Shown one piece after another: positions 17,882 to 28,204 of a stretch of DNA of 64,000 nt; within the stretch, counting starts at the first letter, position 1; every line of letters begins with the position of its first letter. Below the pieces are notes generated by a model that was not told the DNA's origin, ran no database searches, and worked only from the letters and a program-made list of their open reading frames with translations. The stretch is from an uncultured Aquimarina sp. (lineage in GTDB: Bacteria > Bacteroidota > Bacteroidia > Flavobacteriales > Flavobacteriaceae), in assembly GCA_947496355.1 (NCBI GenBank), contig CANMCO010000007.1, forward strand, positions 248,001 through 312,000, in the 5' to 3' direction. The position numbers and the translations under genes were made by a program.

Positions 17882-18922
17882 ATGAAACCCATAGGATCAA
17901 GAATACCTTTACTAGTTTTTAATAACAAAGGCATCTATTGTGAAGTAGCGGGGGTTTATCTTGATCCATGGCAGCCTGTAGAAAAAGCAATTATTACGCA
18001 CGGCCATGCAGACCATAGTCGTTGGGGACATAAACAATATATTACCCATCACACCAATGTTCCAATAATTAAACACAGACTAGGTGATATTAATGTTACC
18101 GGCAAAAAATATAATGAGACTTTTGTGATCAACAACGTAAAGTTTTCTTTTCATCCTGCAGGTCATATTATTGGGAGTTCTCAAATAAGGGTAGAGCATA
18201 AAGGAGAAGTTTGGGTATTTACTGGAGACTATAAAATTGAAGATGATGGAATTTCCGTTCCTTATGAATCTATAAAATGTCAAACGTTTATTACAGAATG
18301 TACTTTTGGATTACCAGCGTTTAAATGGATTCCGCAAGCAGAAGTATTTGAAGACATTAACTCCTGGTGGGCTGCCAATAAAGACGAAGGAAAAACGTCT
18401 ATTCTTTTTGGTTATTCTTTAGGAAAAGCACAACGTTTATTGAAATATTTAGACACTTCTATTGGAAAAATATACACCCACGGAGCTATAGAAAACATGA
18501 CAGAAGTAATCCGTCCAATGGTTGAATTTCCTGAAACTACCTTAATAACGAGAGATACTAAAAAAGATGAACTGTTAGGTAATATAGTTCTGGCTCCTCC
18601 TAGTACTCACGGAAGTACCTGGATTCGCAAAATGGTACCCTATGTAACTGCCTCAGCAAGTGGTTGGATGGCTTTTAGAGGAGCACGCCGTCGTAGAGCA
18701 ATTGATAAAGGATTTGTTTTATCAGATCATTGTGATTGGCAAGGATTATTAAAGGCCATAGAAGCTACGGGGGCCGAGAAAATCATTAGCACGCATGGAT
18801 ACACTGATATTTTTTCGCGATACCTAAGAGAGCAGGGATATGATGCACGTACCGAAAAAACTCAATATGAAGGAGAATTATCCGAAATAGAAAATACTAA
18901 AGAAAGTGAGGTAGTCGAATGA
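17882..18922 (+). CDS. Ligase-associated DNA exonuclease (MBL/beta-CASP fold)
   Basis: The 346-residue metallo-beta-lactamase-fold protein carries THGHADHSRWG, whose HxHxDH motif (H40, H42, D44, H45) binds zinc. Further ligands appear in HPAGHIIGSS and FTGDYK. It matches the family annotated as ligase-associated DNA damage response exonuclease, related to mRNA 3'-end processing factors. Its stop overlaps the ligase start by four bases (ATGA), so the two are translationally coupled. Together with the ligase, Lhr-like helicase and PdeM it forms a conserved four-gene repair cassette. Action on damaged DNA ends is family knowledge. Confidence 0.9.
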   Translation: MKPIGSRIPLLVFNNKGIYCEVAGVYLDPWQPVEKAIITHGHADHSRWGHKQYITHHTNVPIIKHRLGDINVTGKKYNETFVINNVKFSFHPAGHIIGSSQIRVEHKGEVWVFTGDYKIEDDGISVPYESIKCQTFITECTFGLPAFKWIPQAEVFEDINSWWAANKDEGKTSILFGYSLGKAQRLLKYLDTSIGKIYTHGAIENMTEVIRPMVEFPETTLITRDTKKDELLGNIVLAPPSTHGSTWIRKMVPYVTASASGWMAFRGARRRRAIDKGFVLSDHCDWQGLLKAIEATGAEKIISTHGYTDIFSRYLREQGYDARTEKTQYEGELSEIENTKESEVVE

Positions 18923-20529
18923 AACATTTTGCCGATTTGATAAAGAAATTGGACAGTACCAATAAAACAAATGCAAAAGTAGCTGCATTAGCTTCGTATT
19001 TTGAAAAGGCTTCTGATACAGACAAAGTATGGACCATTGCCATACTTTCGCACCGCCGTCCATCACGCCCTGTAAACACTACTTTATTAAGAACATGGGC
19101 TTCAGAATTATCAAATATTCCACTTTGGCTGTTCGAAGAATCCTATCACATTGTGGGAGATTTAGCCGAGACCATAGCATTGGTTATCCCAACTTCAGAA
19201 AAAAGTACTGAAAAATCGTTGACTACATTCCTAAATGAATTTATAGATCTCAAAAAAAAGAGCGAAGAAGACAAAAAAGAATATGTATTCAAAAATTGGA
19301 AAGTACTAAATTATTATGAACGATTTGTATTCACCAAACTTATTACAGGTGGTTTTAGAATCGGGATAAGTCAAAAGTTAATGACTCGTGCATTGGCAAA
19401 AGCTACTGGAGTTGATGAAGATGTTTTAGCATATAAACTGATGGGTAATTGGAACCCTCAAACCATTTCATTTCATGATTTAATTCTCGAAGAAAAAGCA
19501 TCTGATTTTTTATCAAAACCATATCCTTTTTACCTGGCTTATGCCATTGAAGGAGAAGTTTCAGACCTGGGAGAGGTACAAGATTGGAGCGTAGAACATA
19601 AATGGGATGGCATACGATCACAGGTTATCATACGCGATCGCGAACTCTTTGTTTGGAGCCGTGGAGAAGAATTAGTGACCGATAAATATCCTGAGTTTCA
19701 TTCTTTTGCGGACCAGATTCCTGATGGTACCGTGCTCGATGGTGAGATTTTACCATTTCCTAACGGAAACATTGGTACATTTAATGATTTACAAACCCGC
19801 ATAGGGCGTAAAACGATATCTAAAGCATTACTTACAAAAACCCCTGTAATCCTTAAGGCTTATGATTTATTAGAATGGAAAGGAAAAGATATTCGAAATA
19901 CACCCTTTAAAGAACGCAGAGAACTTCTAGAAAGTTTATATAAAGACTATCTTTTAAATCAAGCAGAATCGAGATCCAATACACTACAGCTATCCGAGAA
20001 AATGTATTTTGATTCCTGGCAAGCAATCGCAAAAGAAAGGTCACGCGCTCGTGAAATGAAAAGTGAAGGGTTAATGCTTAAAAGAAAAAACTCCCCATAC
20101 CAGGTAGGTCGCAAAAAAGGAGATTGGTGGAAATGGAAAGTTGATCCACTCACTATAGATGCAGTATTAACCTATGCTATGCGTGGACACGGACGACGAT
20201 CTAATCTTTTTACAGACTATACGTTTGCACTTTGGGATACCGATAAAAACGAATTAGTAACCTTTGCTAAGGCATATTCTGGCCTAACCGATGCCGAATT
20301 TAGAAAAGTAGATGCATGGATCAAGAAAAATACACTAGAGCGTTTTGGTCCTGTGCGTAGTGTGACTCCAGAATTGGTATTTGAAATCGCTTTTGAAGGA
20401 ATTGCTTTATCAAAACGACATAAGAGTGGAATTGCAACACGGTTTCCTCGAATTTTGAGATGGCGACAAGACAAAAAAATAGAAGAAGCTAATGCGTTAG
20501 AAGATTTAAAAGCTATGATTCCTTCTTGA
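18919..20529 (+). CDS. ATP-dependent DNA ligase
   Basis: The 536-residue ligase has motif I EHKWDG with the adenylated lysine K228. Motif III region VLDGEIL, motif IV SEGLMLKRK and motif V GDWWKWKVDP follow in order. The N-terminal 200 residues match the DNA-binding domain of LigB/LigC-type bacterial ATP ligases. It is separate from the NAD-dependent replicative ligase that the cell must also have. It would seal nicks made or processed by the neighbouring exonuclease and PdeM nuclease. It is flanked by ATGA overlap upstream and a 4-base gap to the helicase downstream. Confidence 0.94.
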   Translation: MKHFADLIKKLDSTNKTNAKVAALASYFEKASDTDKVWTIAILSHRRPSRPVNTTLLRTWASELSNIPLWLFEESYHIVGDLAETIALVIPTSEKSTEKSLTTFLNEFIDLKKKSEEDKKEYVFKNWKVLNYYERFVFTKLITGGFRIGISQKLMTRALAKATGVDEDVLAYKLMGNWNPQTISFHDLILEEKASDFLSKPYPFYLAYAIEGEVSDLGEVQDWSVEHKWDGIRSQVIIRDRELFVWSRGEELVTDKYPEFHSFADQIPDGTVLDGEILPFPNGNIGTFNDLQTRIGRKTISKALLTKTPVILKAYDLLEWKGKDIRNTPFKERRELLESLYKDYLLNQAESRSNTLQLSEKMYFDSWQAIAKERSRAREMKSEGLMLKRKNSPYQVGRKKGDWWKWKVDPLTIDAVLTYAMRGHGRRSNLFTDYTFALWDTDKNELVTFAKAYSGLTDAEFRKVDAWIKKNTLERFGPVRSVTPELVFEIAFEGIALSKRHKSGIATRFPRILRWRQDKKIEEANALEDLKAMIPS

Positions 20530-20533
20530 TGAG

Positions 20534-22999
20534 ATGAATAAAAAAGAACTCCATAATATTGCAGAAGAATGGTTCTCAAACCAATCATGGAAACCCTTTC
20601 CTTTTCAGAAACAGACCTGGAATGCTTTTTTACAAAGTAAAAACGGGCTGTTAAATGCTCCAACAGGGAGCGGTAAGACGTATGCCTTATGGATACCCAT
20701 TGTATTAGAATATATTAAAAGAAATCCAGATTATGGTACAAAACATAAAAAAGGACTGAAAGCCATATGGATTACTCCATTACGTGCATTGTCTATTGAA
20801 ATCAAACAAGCCACCGAACGCTTTGTCCAAGAAATTGGAGTACCACTTACGGTAGGTATTCGAACCGGTGACACTTCTCAAAAAGAACGTGCAGCTCAAA
20901 AAAGAGCAATGCCCGACTTATTAATTACCACGCCAGAAAGTTTACAGTTGCTCCTAGCTTCAAAAGGATATGATAAAACGTTTAAAGAAGTCAATGCAAT
21001 CGTTATCGATGAATGGCACGAACTACTGGGTAGTAAACGAGGAGTACAAATGGAGTTGGCCTTGTCCAGGCTTAAAACGATATCACCATCGTTACGAATA
21101 TGGGGGATTTCTGCGACCATCGGTAACCTCGAACAGGCCCAGGATGTATTACTTGGACCAGATTCTAAAGCTTTACAAAATTCAGTATTAATCAAAGCAA
21201 ATATTAGAAAGAAGATTACCGTAAAGTCTATTATCCCTAAGAAAATGGAGACTTTTCCTTGGAGAGGTCATCTGGGGCTGCATTTGCTTGAAGAAGTGAT
21301 TCCTATTATTAAAAAAAGTAAAACTACGTTGCTTTTTACCAATACGCGAGCCCAATGCGAAATCTGGTTTCAGAAATTATTAGAAAAGCACCCCGAACTT
21401 GCAGGAGAAATAGCGATGCACCATGGCAGCATTAATAAAGAAACTCGTTTGTGGGTAGAACAGGCGATTAGAAATGAATCTTTAAAAGCAGTTGTATGTA
21501 CCTCTAGCCTTGATCTGGGCGTAGATTTTGCTCCTGTAGAAACGATTATCCAGATTGGTGGCCCTAAAGGAGTTGCTCGCTTTTTACAAAGAGCTGGGCG
21601 TAGTGGGCATCAACCTGGAAAAAAAAGTGTCATTCATTTTTTACCCACACACGCCATTGAACTCATAGAAGCATCTGCGCTACAGAAAGCTGTGCAAAAC
21701 AAAAAAGTTGAGGATCGCATCCCCTACTTAAACAGCTTTGATGTATTGGTGCAATACTTAACTACATTAGCAGTTTCTGGCGGTTTTTATCCTGATGAAA
21801 TATTCCCCGAAGTGAAAAGTACATTTTGTTTCCAATCCATCACCCAAGAACAGTTTCGATGGATTTTAAATTTTCTTACACTAGGAAGTCAAAGCTTACA
21901 AAGTTATGATGAATATAAAAAAGTTGATATTGAAGCTGATGGAAAATTTAAAGTGCATAGCCGTGCGGTGGCCATGCGACATCGTTTACAAATAGGAACT
22001 ATCGTAAGTGATGCAGTGCTTACCGTGAAGTATTTAAAAGGTGGATTTTTAGGATCTATCGAAGAGTGGTTTATTTCTAAATTGAAACCTGGTGATGTAT
22101 TTACGTTTGCCGGACGTAATTTAGAGCTTTTCCGTGTGAAGAACATGCAGGTTTTAGTCAAAAAATCAAAACAAAAAACTTCAAAAATTCCAAGTTGGAT
22201 GGGAGGGCGTATGAGTTTTTCTTCTGAAATGAGTACGCTACTAAGAGAAGAATTGTACAGGGTTTCTTCAACCGATGCCAAAATTTCTAAAGAACTTGTA
22301 TCACTCTCGCACATCTTTAATAGACAACAAAGAGAAAGTATAGTGCCTGGACCCAATGAGTTTTTGATCGAAACTTTTAAAACCCGTGATGGATTTCATG
22401 CTATTTTTTATCCTTTTGAAGGTAGATTTGTTCACGAAGCACTGGGAAGCTTAATGGCTTATCGTATTAGTTTGTTGCTTCCGATTACATTTTCTATCGC
22501 ATTTAATGATTATGGATTCGAACTATTATCAGATCAGCAGGTCGATATGCAACAGGTCTTGGATAATGATCTCTTTACTACCCAGGATCTAAAAAGTGAT
22601 TTACAAAAAAGCCTGAACGCTACAGAAATGGCCAAGCGTAAATTTAGGGATGTTGCGGTTATTGCCGGATTGGTATTTACAGGATATCCGGATAAATTAA
22701 TTAAGGGCAAACATCTTCAATCCAGTTCTCAATTACTTTTTGATGTTTTTAAGGACTACGAACCTGATAATCTGTTGTATCAGCAAGCATTTATAGAAAC
22801 TTTTGAACATCAGCTAGAAGAAGGTCGACTGCAATTAGCAATGGAGCGTATCGTTTCTCAAACTATAGTATGGAAAGAATGTAAAAAGCCTACACCTTTT
22901 TCCTTTCCGATTATTACAGATCGGCTAAGAGAAAAACTCTCTTCAGAAAAATTAGCAGATCGTATTAAGAGGATGACAGCAATGCTAGAAAAAGCTTAA
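20534..22999 (+). CDS. Ligase-associated DEXH-box helicase (Lhr-like core)
   Basis: The 821-residue protein is an SF2 helicase. Walker A is APTGSGKT (42-49) and the DEXH box is DEWH (159-162). The motif III equivalent SATIGN and motif VI QRAGRSGHQ are visible, along with a DLGVDFAP segment. The size and order match the Lhr-core helicase of the ligase-associated DNA damage cassette, which moves 3' to 5' on single-stranded DNA. It is coupled to the ligase upstream and PdeM 13 bases downstream. The antisense open frames inside it are shadows. Confidence 0.93.
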   Translation: MNKKELHNIAEEWFSNQSWKPFPFQKQTWNAFLQSKNGLLNAPTGSGKTYALWIPIVLEYIKRNPDYGTKHKKGLKAIWITPLRALSIEIKQATERFVQEIGVPLTVGIRTGDTSQKERAAQKRAMPDLLITTPESLQLLLASKGYDKTFKEVNAIVIDEWHELLGSKRGVQMELALSRLKTISPSLRIWGISATIGNLEQAQDVLLGPDSKALQNSVLIKANIRKKITVKSIIPKKMETFPWRGHLGLHLLEEVIPIIKKSKTTLLFTNTRAQCEIWFQKLLEKHPELAGEIAMHHGSINKETRLWVEQAIRNESLKAVVCTSSLDLGVDFAPVETIIQIGGPKGVARFLQRAGRSGHQPGKKSVIHFLPTHAIELIEASALQKAVQNKKVEDRIPYLNSFDVLVQYLTTLAVSGGFYPDEIFPEVKSTFCFQSITQEQFRWILNFLTLGSQSLQSYDEYKKVDIEADGKFKVHSRAVAMRHRLQIGTIVSDAVLTVKYLKGGFLGSIEEWFISKLKPGDVFTFAGRNLELFRVKNMQVLVKKSKQKTSKIPSWMGGRMSFSSEMSTLLREELYRVSSTDAKISKELVSLSHIFNRQQRESIVPGPNEFLIETFKTRDGFHAIFYPFEGRFVHEALGSLMAYRISLLLPITFSIAFNDYGFELLSDQQVDMQQVLDNDLFTTQDLKSDLQKSLNATEMAKRKFRDVAVIAGLVFTGYPDKLIKGKHLQSSSQLLFDVFKDYEPDNLLYQQAFIETFEHQLEEGRLQLAMERIVSQTIVWKECKKPTPFSFPIITDRLREKLSSEKLADRIKRMTAMLEKA

Positions 23000-23012
23000 C
23001 TTTAGAACTATC

Positions 23013-23663
23013 ATGACAGTCATAACCCAAGAGATTACAATACATTCTCAAACCTTTGTACTTCATCCAAATGGTGCTGCCTACTGGAAAGAAAAAAGTA
23101 TACTATTGATTGCAGATGTTCATTTGGGTAAAATAACACATTTCAGAAAAAATGGAAGTGCAATTCCTGAATCAGCTATGTATCAGAATTTTGATCAATT
23201 GAACGATGCATTACAATATTTTCAGCCCAAAACCCTTTGTTTTTTAGGAGACTTATTCCACAGTTTTATCAATAAAGAATGGTTGTTGTTTTCAGAATGG
23301 ATTAGAAAAACAACTTCTAAGATAATTTTGATTGCCGGAAATCATGATGTGATTTCCCCCTTGAAGTACGAAGAACTAAAAATTAGTGTTGTATACGAAT
23401 GGATAATTGATTTTGTTTTGCTTACTCATCATCCTGAAGAAAGGGAGGATTTTTTTAATATTTCAGGACATATCCATCCTGGAATTAGATTACTAGGATT
23501 AGGCAAGCAATCATTGAGTGTCTCCTGTTTTTTTAAACGAAAACATCAACTAATCTTGCCTGCATTTGGAGCTTTTACCGGTAAATATATACTTACACCA
23601 CAAGAAGAAGAAGATGTTTTCGCTATTACAAAGGATGAAGTAATTAAAATCTCAAAAAAATAG
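23013..23663 (+). CDS. pdeM: Ligase-associated metallophosphoesterase/endonuclease PdeM
   Basis: The 216-residue protein has calcineurin-like metallophosphoesterase motifs: IADVHLGK, LGDLFHS, AGNHDV, THHPEE and SGHIHPG. They match PdeM, the phosphoesterase found with ATP-dependent ligases and Lhr-like helicases. It closes the four-gene repair cassette. It is cytoplasmic, with no signal peptide. About 50 bases later a different promoter region with the operator-like repeat begins. Confidence 0.92.
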   Translation: MTVITQEITIHSQTFVLHPNGAAYWKEKSILLIADVHLGKITHFRKNGSAIPESAMYQNFDQLNDALQYFQPKTLCFLGDLFHSFINKEWLLFSEWIRKTTSKIILIAGNHDVISPLKYEELKISVVYEWIIDFVLLTHHPEEREDFFNISGHIHPGIRLLGLGKQSLSVSCFFKRKHQLILPAFGAFTGKYILTPQEEEDVFAITKDEVIKISKK

Positions 23664-23713
23664 TCTTAAATTACTTTATATTCTGTTAAAGCTTTATTAG
23701 TAATTCTTTATTT

Positions 23714-23741
23714 GTTTAATCATTTTGTATTTTTGTTAAAC
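23714..23741. promoter_or_regulatory. Operator-like inverted repeat GTTTAA-N16-TTAAAC (site C)
   Basis: GTTTAA at 23714-23719 and TTAAAC at 23736-23741 are identical in arms and spacing to sites A and B. It ends 11 bases before the DUF2256 start, so it is at the photolyase operon promoter. TATTTTTG at 23728-23735, which fits the Bacteroidota -7 consensus TAnnTTTG, lies inside the repeat. A bound regulator would cover it. No convincing -33 TTG at standard spacing was found. Confidence 0.65.
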
Positions 23742-23752
23742 AATATAGATTT

Positions 23753-23887
23753 ATGAGCAAAAGTAATCTTCCGTCAAAAATTTGCTTAGTGTGCGAGCGT
23801 CCTTTTAATTGGCGTAAAAAATGGAAGAACGTTTGGGATGATGTAAAATATTGTAGTGAGCGATGTCGAAGAAATAAAAGTAAATAG
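23753..23887 (+). CDS. DUF2256 zinc-ribbon-like small protein
   Basis: This 44-residue protein has the pattern CLVCERPFNWRKKW followed by CSERCRR, two CxxC pairs expected to bind zinc. It matches DUF2256, a small family regularly found next to cryptochromes and photolyases. Its TAG stop overlaps the GTG start of the next gene by one base. This supports translational coupling and the choice of the GTG start downstream. The function is unknown. Confidence 0.88.
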   Translation: MSKSNLPSKICLVCERPFNWRKKWKNVWDDVKYCSERCRRNKSK

Positions 23888-25188
23888 TGGGAAATACAGG
23901 CTTAGTTTGGTTTAGAAATGATTTGAGAGTACAGGATAATGTATCTCTTTACAAAGCCATATCCGAAAATAAAAAGGTAGTAGCTATTTATTTTTTTGAT
24001 CCCCGACATTTCGAATCTGAAATTTTTGGTTTTCGGAAAATAGAAAAGTACAGAGCGCAATTTTTACTAGAAACCATAACAGAACTTGAAGAAAATCTAG
24101 AGAAACTTAATATCACACTATTTGTATATCGTCAGCTTCCTGAAGATGTCATGCCTCAATTTCTAGAGGGAAGAAATATAGATATAATATATCTACAAAA
24201 AGAATGGACCCAGGAAGAGGAAAAGGTTCTTAATAATGTAAAAAAAGTTACAACCCGTTATGACTTGAAGTGGATAGAAAGCTACGATCAATTTTTATTT
24301 CATCCAGCTGATATTCCGTTTCAAATAGACGATGTCCCCAGGGTATTTACTAATTTCAGAAAGCAATGTGAAAAGAGCGCTTCAATAAGGCCAATATTTA
24401 TTAACATGCCTTTGCCTACTGGCAATAAGGTTGAGAATCCAACAGAAATCCCACTCCTCGTAGATCTGGAATATGAAGCGTTTACTGTACATCAAAATAG
24501 TGCATTTCCTTTTAAAGGAGGTGAAAATCAAGCTTTGGATAGAATTGAAACTTATTTTTGGGAGACAAAAAAACTCTCCTATTATAAAAAAACCAGAAAT
24601 GGTCTCATAGGAAAAGATTACAGTTCAAAACTTTCAGCTTGGCTGGCTAATGGAAGTATTTCTCCAAGAACAATATATTATGAAGTGAAAAAATATGAGA
24701 AGCAGATTGGTAAAAACGACTCTACCTATTGGTTAATTTTCGAACTCATCTGGCGTGATTTTTTTAAATATATTTCGCTTAAACATAATAATGAAATTTT
24801 CAAAATTGGAGGGATTCTTCATAAGGGATATGAGTGGAAAAATGATCAAGAATTAATTGAACAGTGGATTAATGGGGAAACCAGAGAACCTTTTGTGAAT
24901 GCCAATATGATTGAACTCAAAAAAACAGGTTGGATGAGCAATCGAGGTAGACAGAATGTAGCTTCTTATTTTGCTAAAGAATTAGAATTAGACTGGAGAA
25001 TTGGTGCAGCATATTTCGAATCTCTTTTGATTGATTATGATGTACATAGTAATTATGGAAATTGGCAATATGTGGCTGGAGTAGGTAATGACCCAAGAGA
25101 TAGGAAATTCAATATCAAACTACAAGCACAACGCTATGATCCGCAACAAAAATTTCAACAGCTATGGCTTCAAACTAAATTATTTTAA
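23887..25188 (+). CDS. DASH-type cryptochrome
   Basis: The 433-residue flavoprotein starts at GTG, overlapping the DUF2256 stop. The N-terminal photolyase domain begins GLVWFRNDLRVQDN. The C-terminal FAD domain has SSKLSAWLANGSISPR, LIWRDFFKY, GWMSNRGRQNVASYFAKEL and YGNWQYVAGVGNDPRD. The MSNRGRQN and NWQYVAGVGNDPR stretches are typical of CRY-DASH proteins. These bind FAD plus a folate antenna and repair cyclobutane dimers in single-stranded DNA or sense light. It is the first of three photolyase-superfamily genes in a row. Confidence 0.92.
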   Translation: MGNTGLVWFRNDLRVQDNVSLYKAISENKKVVAIYFFDPRHFESEIFGFRKIEKYRAQFLLETITELEENLEKLNITLFVYRQLPEDVMPQFLEGRNIDIIYLQKEWTQEEEKVLNNVKKVTTRYDLKWIESYDQFLFHPADIPFQIDDVPRVFTNFRKQCEKSASIRPIFINMPLPTGNKVENPTEIPLLVDLEYEAFTVHQNSAFPFKGGENQALDRIETYFWETKKLSYYKKTRNGLIGKDYSSKLSAWLANGSISPRTIYYEVKKYEKQIGKNDSTYWLIFELIWRDFFKYISLKHNNEIFKIGGILHKGYEWKNDQELIEQWINGETREPFVNANMIELKKTGWMSNRGRQNVASYFAKELELDWRIGAAYFESLLIDYDVHSNYGNWQYVAGVGNDPRDRKFNIKLQAQRYDPQQKFQQLWLQTKLF

Positions 25189-25191
25189 TTT

Positions 25192-26724
25192 ATGATTCTA
25201 CGACTTGTCCTTGGTGATCAACTTAATCATCAACATTCTTGGTATTCTGATGATCACAAATATATTTGTTATTTTATGGCAGAAATGCGCCAGGAAACAG
25301 ATTATACCACGCATCATATCCAGAAAGTTGTTGCTTTTTTTCAGAGTATGCGAAATTTTTCAAATTGGTTATACGAAAAAAAGTTTGACGTTACCTACTT
25401 TGAATTAGACCATAAAGACAATGAGCAAAATCTGGTGCGCAATCTTAAAAAAATAATCCGTAAAAAGAAGATTACCAAATTTGAATATCAGTTGCCTGAT
25501 GAATATCGCTTAGACCAACAGCTAAAAGAGTTTTGTAATACACTAGAAATAGAAACAGAAGCTTTTGATACCGAGCACTTTTTAACATCAAGAACTGATC
25601 TAACGGATTTCTTCAAAGGAAAAAAGCAATACATCATGGAGTATTTCTATCGCTATATGCGAAAGCGATACGACATTATGATGATTACTAAAACAGATCC
25701 TGAAGGTGGAAAATGGAATTTTGACCAAAGTAATCGTAAAAAGTGGACTGGAACTCCTTCAATTCCAGATGAAAAAAAAATTAATAAAGATGTTGCCGAG
25801 ATTGTAGAACTCATTAATAATTGTGAAGTCAAGACTATAGGAAGTATTATTCCCGAAGACTTTAACTGGCCAACTTCAAGAACAGAAAGTCTAAATGTGC
25901 TAGATTATTTCTGTCAGAACTTATTGATTCATTTCGGAGACTATCAAGATGCGATGCATCCCGATGAAAAGTATCTTTTTCACAGCCGACTTTCTTTTGC
26001 CATGAATAGTAAACTACTACATCCTAGGGAGGTCATAGAAACAGTAATAAATTTTTGGCGAGCGCATCAGGATGATATCCACATTTCTCAAGTCGAAGGA
26101 TTTGTTCGCCAAATCTTGGGATGGCGTGAATACATGCGAGGAATTTACTGGATGAAAATGCCAGAGTATCAAACTGTCAATCATCTAAATAATCAAAATC
26201 CACTTCCTGATTTCTATTGGACGGCAAATACCAAAATGAATTGTTTACATCACTCTATCAAACAAAGTCTTGATGATGCCTATGCACACCATATCCAACG
26301 ATTAATGATTACCGGTAACTATGCTTTACTAACACAAACACACCCAGATGAAGTAGATCAATGGTACCTAGGTGTTTATATTGATGCTATTGAGTGGGTA
26401 GAAATTACCAACACCCGAGGGATGAGTCAATTTGCTGATGGGGGTATCGTAGCAACTAAACCTTATGTATCGAGTGGGAGTTACATTAATAAAATGAGCA
26501 CATATTGCAAGGGTTGTCATTATAAAGTATCAAAAAAAATAGAAAAAGATGCTTGTCCCTTTAACGCACTATACTGGAATTTTCTAGATGAGAAAAGAGC
26601 CTATTTTAAAGACAATCAACGAATGACGATGATGCTAAGTTTACTTGATAAAATGAATAAAGAAAAATTAGAAGCTCTTAAAAATAGAGCAAACGCTATT
26701 ATAGAAAACCCAAATGACTATTAA
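25192..26724 (+). CDS. phrB: Iron-sulfur bacterial cryptochrome/(6-4) photolyase (FeS-BCP)
   Basis: The 510-residue protein starts [10 protein letters not shown], the hallmark of the deoxyribodipyrimidine photolyase-related family. Four cysteines, C351, C439, C442 and C455, sit in MNCLHH, CKGCHYK and DACPFN. They have the same spacing as the [4Fe-4S] ligands of Agrobacterium PhrB. The family repairs (6-4) photoproducts and uses FAD with a lumazine-type antenna. The gene starts three bases after CRY-DASH and overlaps the third photolyase gene by 11 bases. The family call is firm; the 6-4 activity is by analogy. Confidence 0.92.
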   Translation: MILRLVLGDQLNHQHSWYSDDHKYICYFMAEMRQETDYTTHHIQKVVAFFQSMRNFSNWLYEKKFDVTYFELDHKDNEQNLVRNLKKIIRKKKITKFEYQLPDEYRLDQQLKEFCNTLEIETEAFDTEHFLTSRTDLTDFFKGKKQYIMEYFYRYMRKRYDIMMITKTDPEGGKWNFDQSNRKKWTGTPSIPDEKKINKDVAEIVELINNCEVKTIGSIIPEDFNWPTSRTESLNVLDYFCQNLLIHFGDYQDAMHPDEKYLFHSRLSFAMNSKLLHPREVIETVINFWRAHQDDIHISQVEGFVRQILGWREYMRGIYWMKMPEYQTVNHLNNQNPLPDFYWTANTKMNCLHHSIKQSLDDAYAHHIQRLMITGNYALLTQTHPDEVDQWYLGVYIDAIEWVEITNTRGMSQFADGGIVATKPYVSSGSYINKMSTYCKGCHYKVSKKIEKDACPFNALYWNFLDEKRAYFKDNQRMTMMLSLLDKMNKEKLEALKNRANAIIENPNDY

Positions 26725-28204
26725 TAAGAACGAACATATCAATATTGTCTGGTTTAAACGAGACTTAAGGCTGCAGGACAATGAGGCGGTTTATAGTGCT
26801 ATAGCCTCTGGTAAGCCGACCCTTTTATTATATGTTTTTGAAAATTCATTAAAGAATGATAAACATTATAGTGATCGCCATTGGAATTTTATTAAACAGT
26901 CTTTAGAGGACATAAACACAGAATTGCTTCCTTTTAACACAAAGGTATTAACAGTCTCATCAGAAGTACTTAAAGCCTTTGGGACATTACAACAATTTTG
27001 GAAAATAGATACAGTTTTTTCGCATCAGGAGACTGGTATTAAAATTACGTATGATAGAGATAAATCATTTAAAGTGTTTTGTAAAAACAATCTAATCTCT
27101 TGGGTCGAAAATGGAAATAATGGTATTCTTCGCGGGTTAAAAGATAGGAATACTTGGCGAGAGGATTGTGAGCAATATATGTCAGAACCTGTTCTTGAAT
27201 TTAATCCAAAAGAGAGCAGTTTTATCCCATTACAAACAATTAAGGAAGTTGAGCGGGTTTTTAAATTGGAAAACTTAGAAACTCCTGAAAATTCAAGTTT
27301 TCAAAAAGGAGGAACTACTACTGCTCAAAAATATTTAGAATCTTTTTTTTACAAAGGGCGATATAAAAACTATAGTTTTCATATTTCAAAACCAGAATTG
27401 GCCCGTAAAGGTTGCAGTCGGTTATCTCCTTATATTGCCTGGGGTAACCTCTCTATCCGGCAGGTGTGGCAATATGCGATGGAGTTTAGAAAAGTATCTG
27501 TTAATAAAAAACAAATTGATGCTTTTGCCTCTAGATTGCATTGGCAGGTACATTTTGTTCAGAAATTTGAAATGGAAGATATTATGGAGTTTGAAAGTAT
27601 TAATAAAGGATATCACAAGCTTAAAAAGAATATTTCTGAAGCCTATCAAACTGCATGGAAAGAAGGCAAAACGGGATACCCTCTTGTAGATGCCTGCATG
27701 CGTTGTTTGCGAGAAACGGGATATATTAATTTCAGGATGCGTGCTATGGTAGTTTCCTTCTTTACACACAACCTATGGCAACCCTGGCAAGAAGCAAGCG
27801 CGTATTTGTCTCGGATGTTTTTGGATTTCGAACCTGGTATTCATTTTCCTCAATTACAAATGCAGGCAGGAGAAACGGGTATTAACACATTAAGAATCTA
27901 TAACCCTATCAAAAATAGTATTGAACACGATCCCGAAGGGATTTTTATCAAAAAATGGGTTCCAGAACTACAAAATGTACCTTTAGAGTTCATACACGAA
28001 CCTTATAAAATGACCCCATTAGATCAAAAATTTAATAATATAACCTTAGGAAAAGAGTATCCAATGCCTATTGTCGATATAAACAGTACCAGAAAAAAAG
28101 CAAGTGACACCCTATGGAGCATGAAAGATGATAATCTGGTAAAAAAAGAAAGTTATCGTATCCTTAAAAAACATACACTACCTCATAGAAAAAATCGAAA
28201 ATAA
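26714..28204 (+). CDS. Third FAD-binding photolyase/cryptochrome-like protein
   Basis: The 496-residue protein has the N-terminal photolyase domain ([17 protein letters not shown]) and a C-terminal FAD domain with [37 protein letters not shown] and [15 protein letters not shown]. The FAD loop normally read as NWQW.AGTG.D is replaced by [14 protein letters not shown], followed by LRIYNP. This marks a distinct subgroup that I do not assign to a characterised class. It overlaps the upstream gene by 11 bases and the next by one base, so it is in the same operon. DNA repair or light sensing is expected. Confidence 0.88.
   Translation: MTINKNEHINIVWFKRDLRLQDNEAVYSAIASGKPTLLLYVFENSLKNDKHYSDRHWNFIKQSLEDINTELLPFNTKVLTVSSEVLKAFGTLQQFWKIDTVFSHQETGIKITYDRDKSFKVFCKNNLISWVENGNNGILRGLKDRNTWREDCEQYMSEPVLEFNPKESSFIPLQTIKEVERVFKLENLETPENSSFQKGGTTTAQKYLESFFYKGRYKNYSFHISKPELARKGCSRLSPYIAWGNLSIRQVWQYAMEFRKVSVNKKQIDAFASRLHWQVHFVQKFEMEDIMEFESINKGYHKLKKNISEAYQTAWKEGKTGYPLVDACMRCLRETGYINFRMRAMVVSFFTHNLWQPWQEASAYLSRMFLDFEPGIHFPQLQMQAGETGINTLRIYNPIKNSIEHDPEGIFIKKWVPELQNVPLEFIHEPYKMTPLDQKFNNITLGKEYPMPIVDINSTRKKASDTLWSMKDDNLVKKESYRILKKHTLPHRKNRK

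Noticed and set aside
20217..20663. Antisense frame across the ligase-helicase junction
   Set aside because: It overlaps two well-supported genes and has no family features.
21904..22356. Long antisense frame inside the Lhr-like helicase gene
   Set aside because: It lies wholly within a gene with firm domain evidence and shows no recognisable motif.
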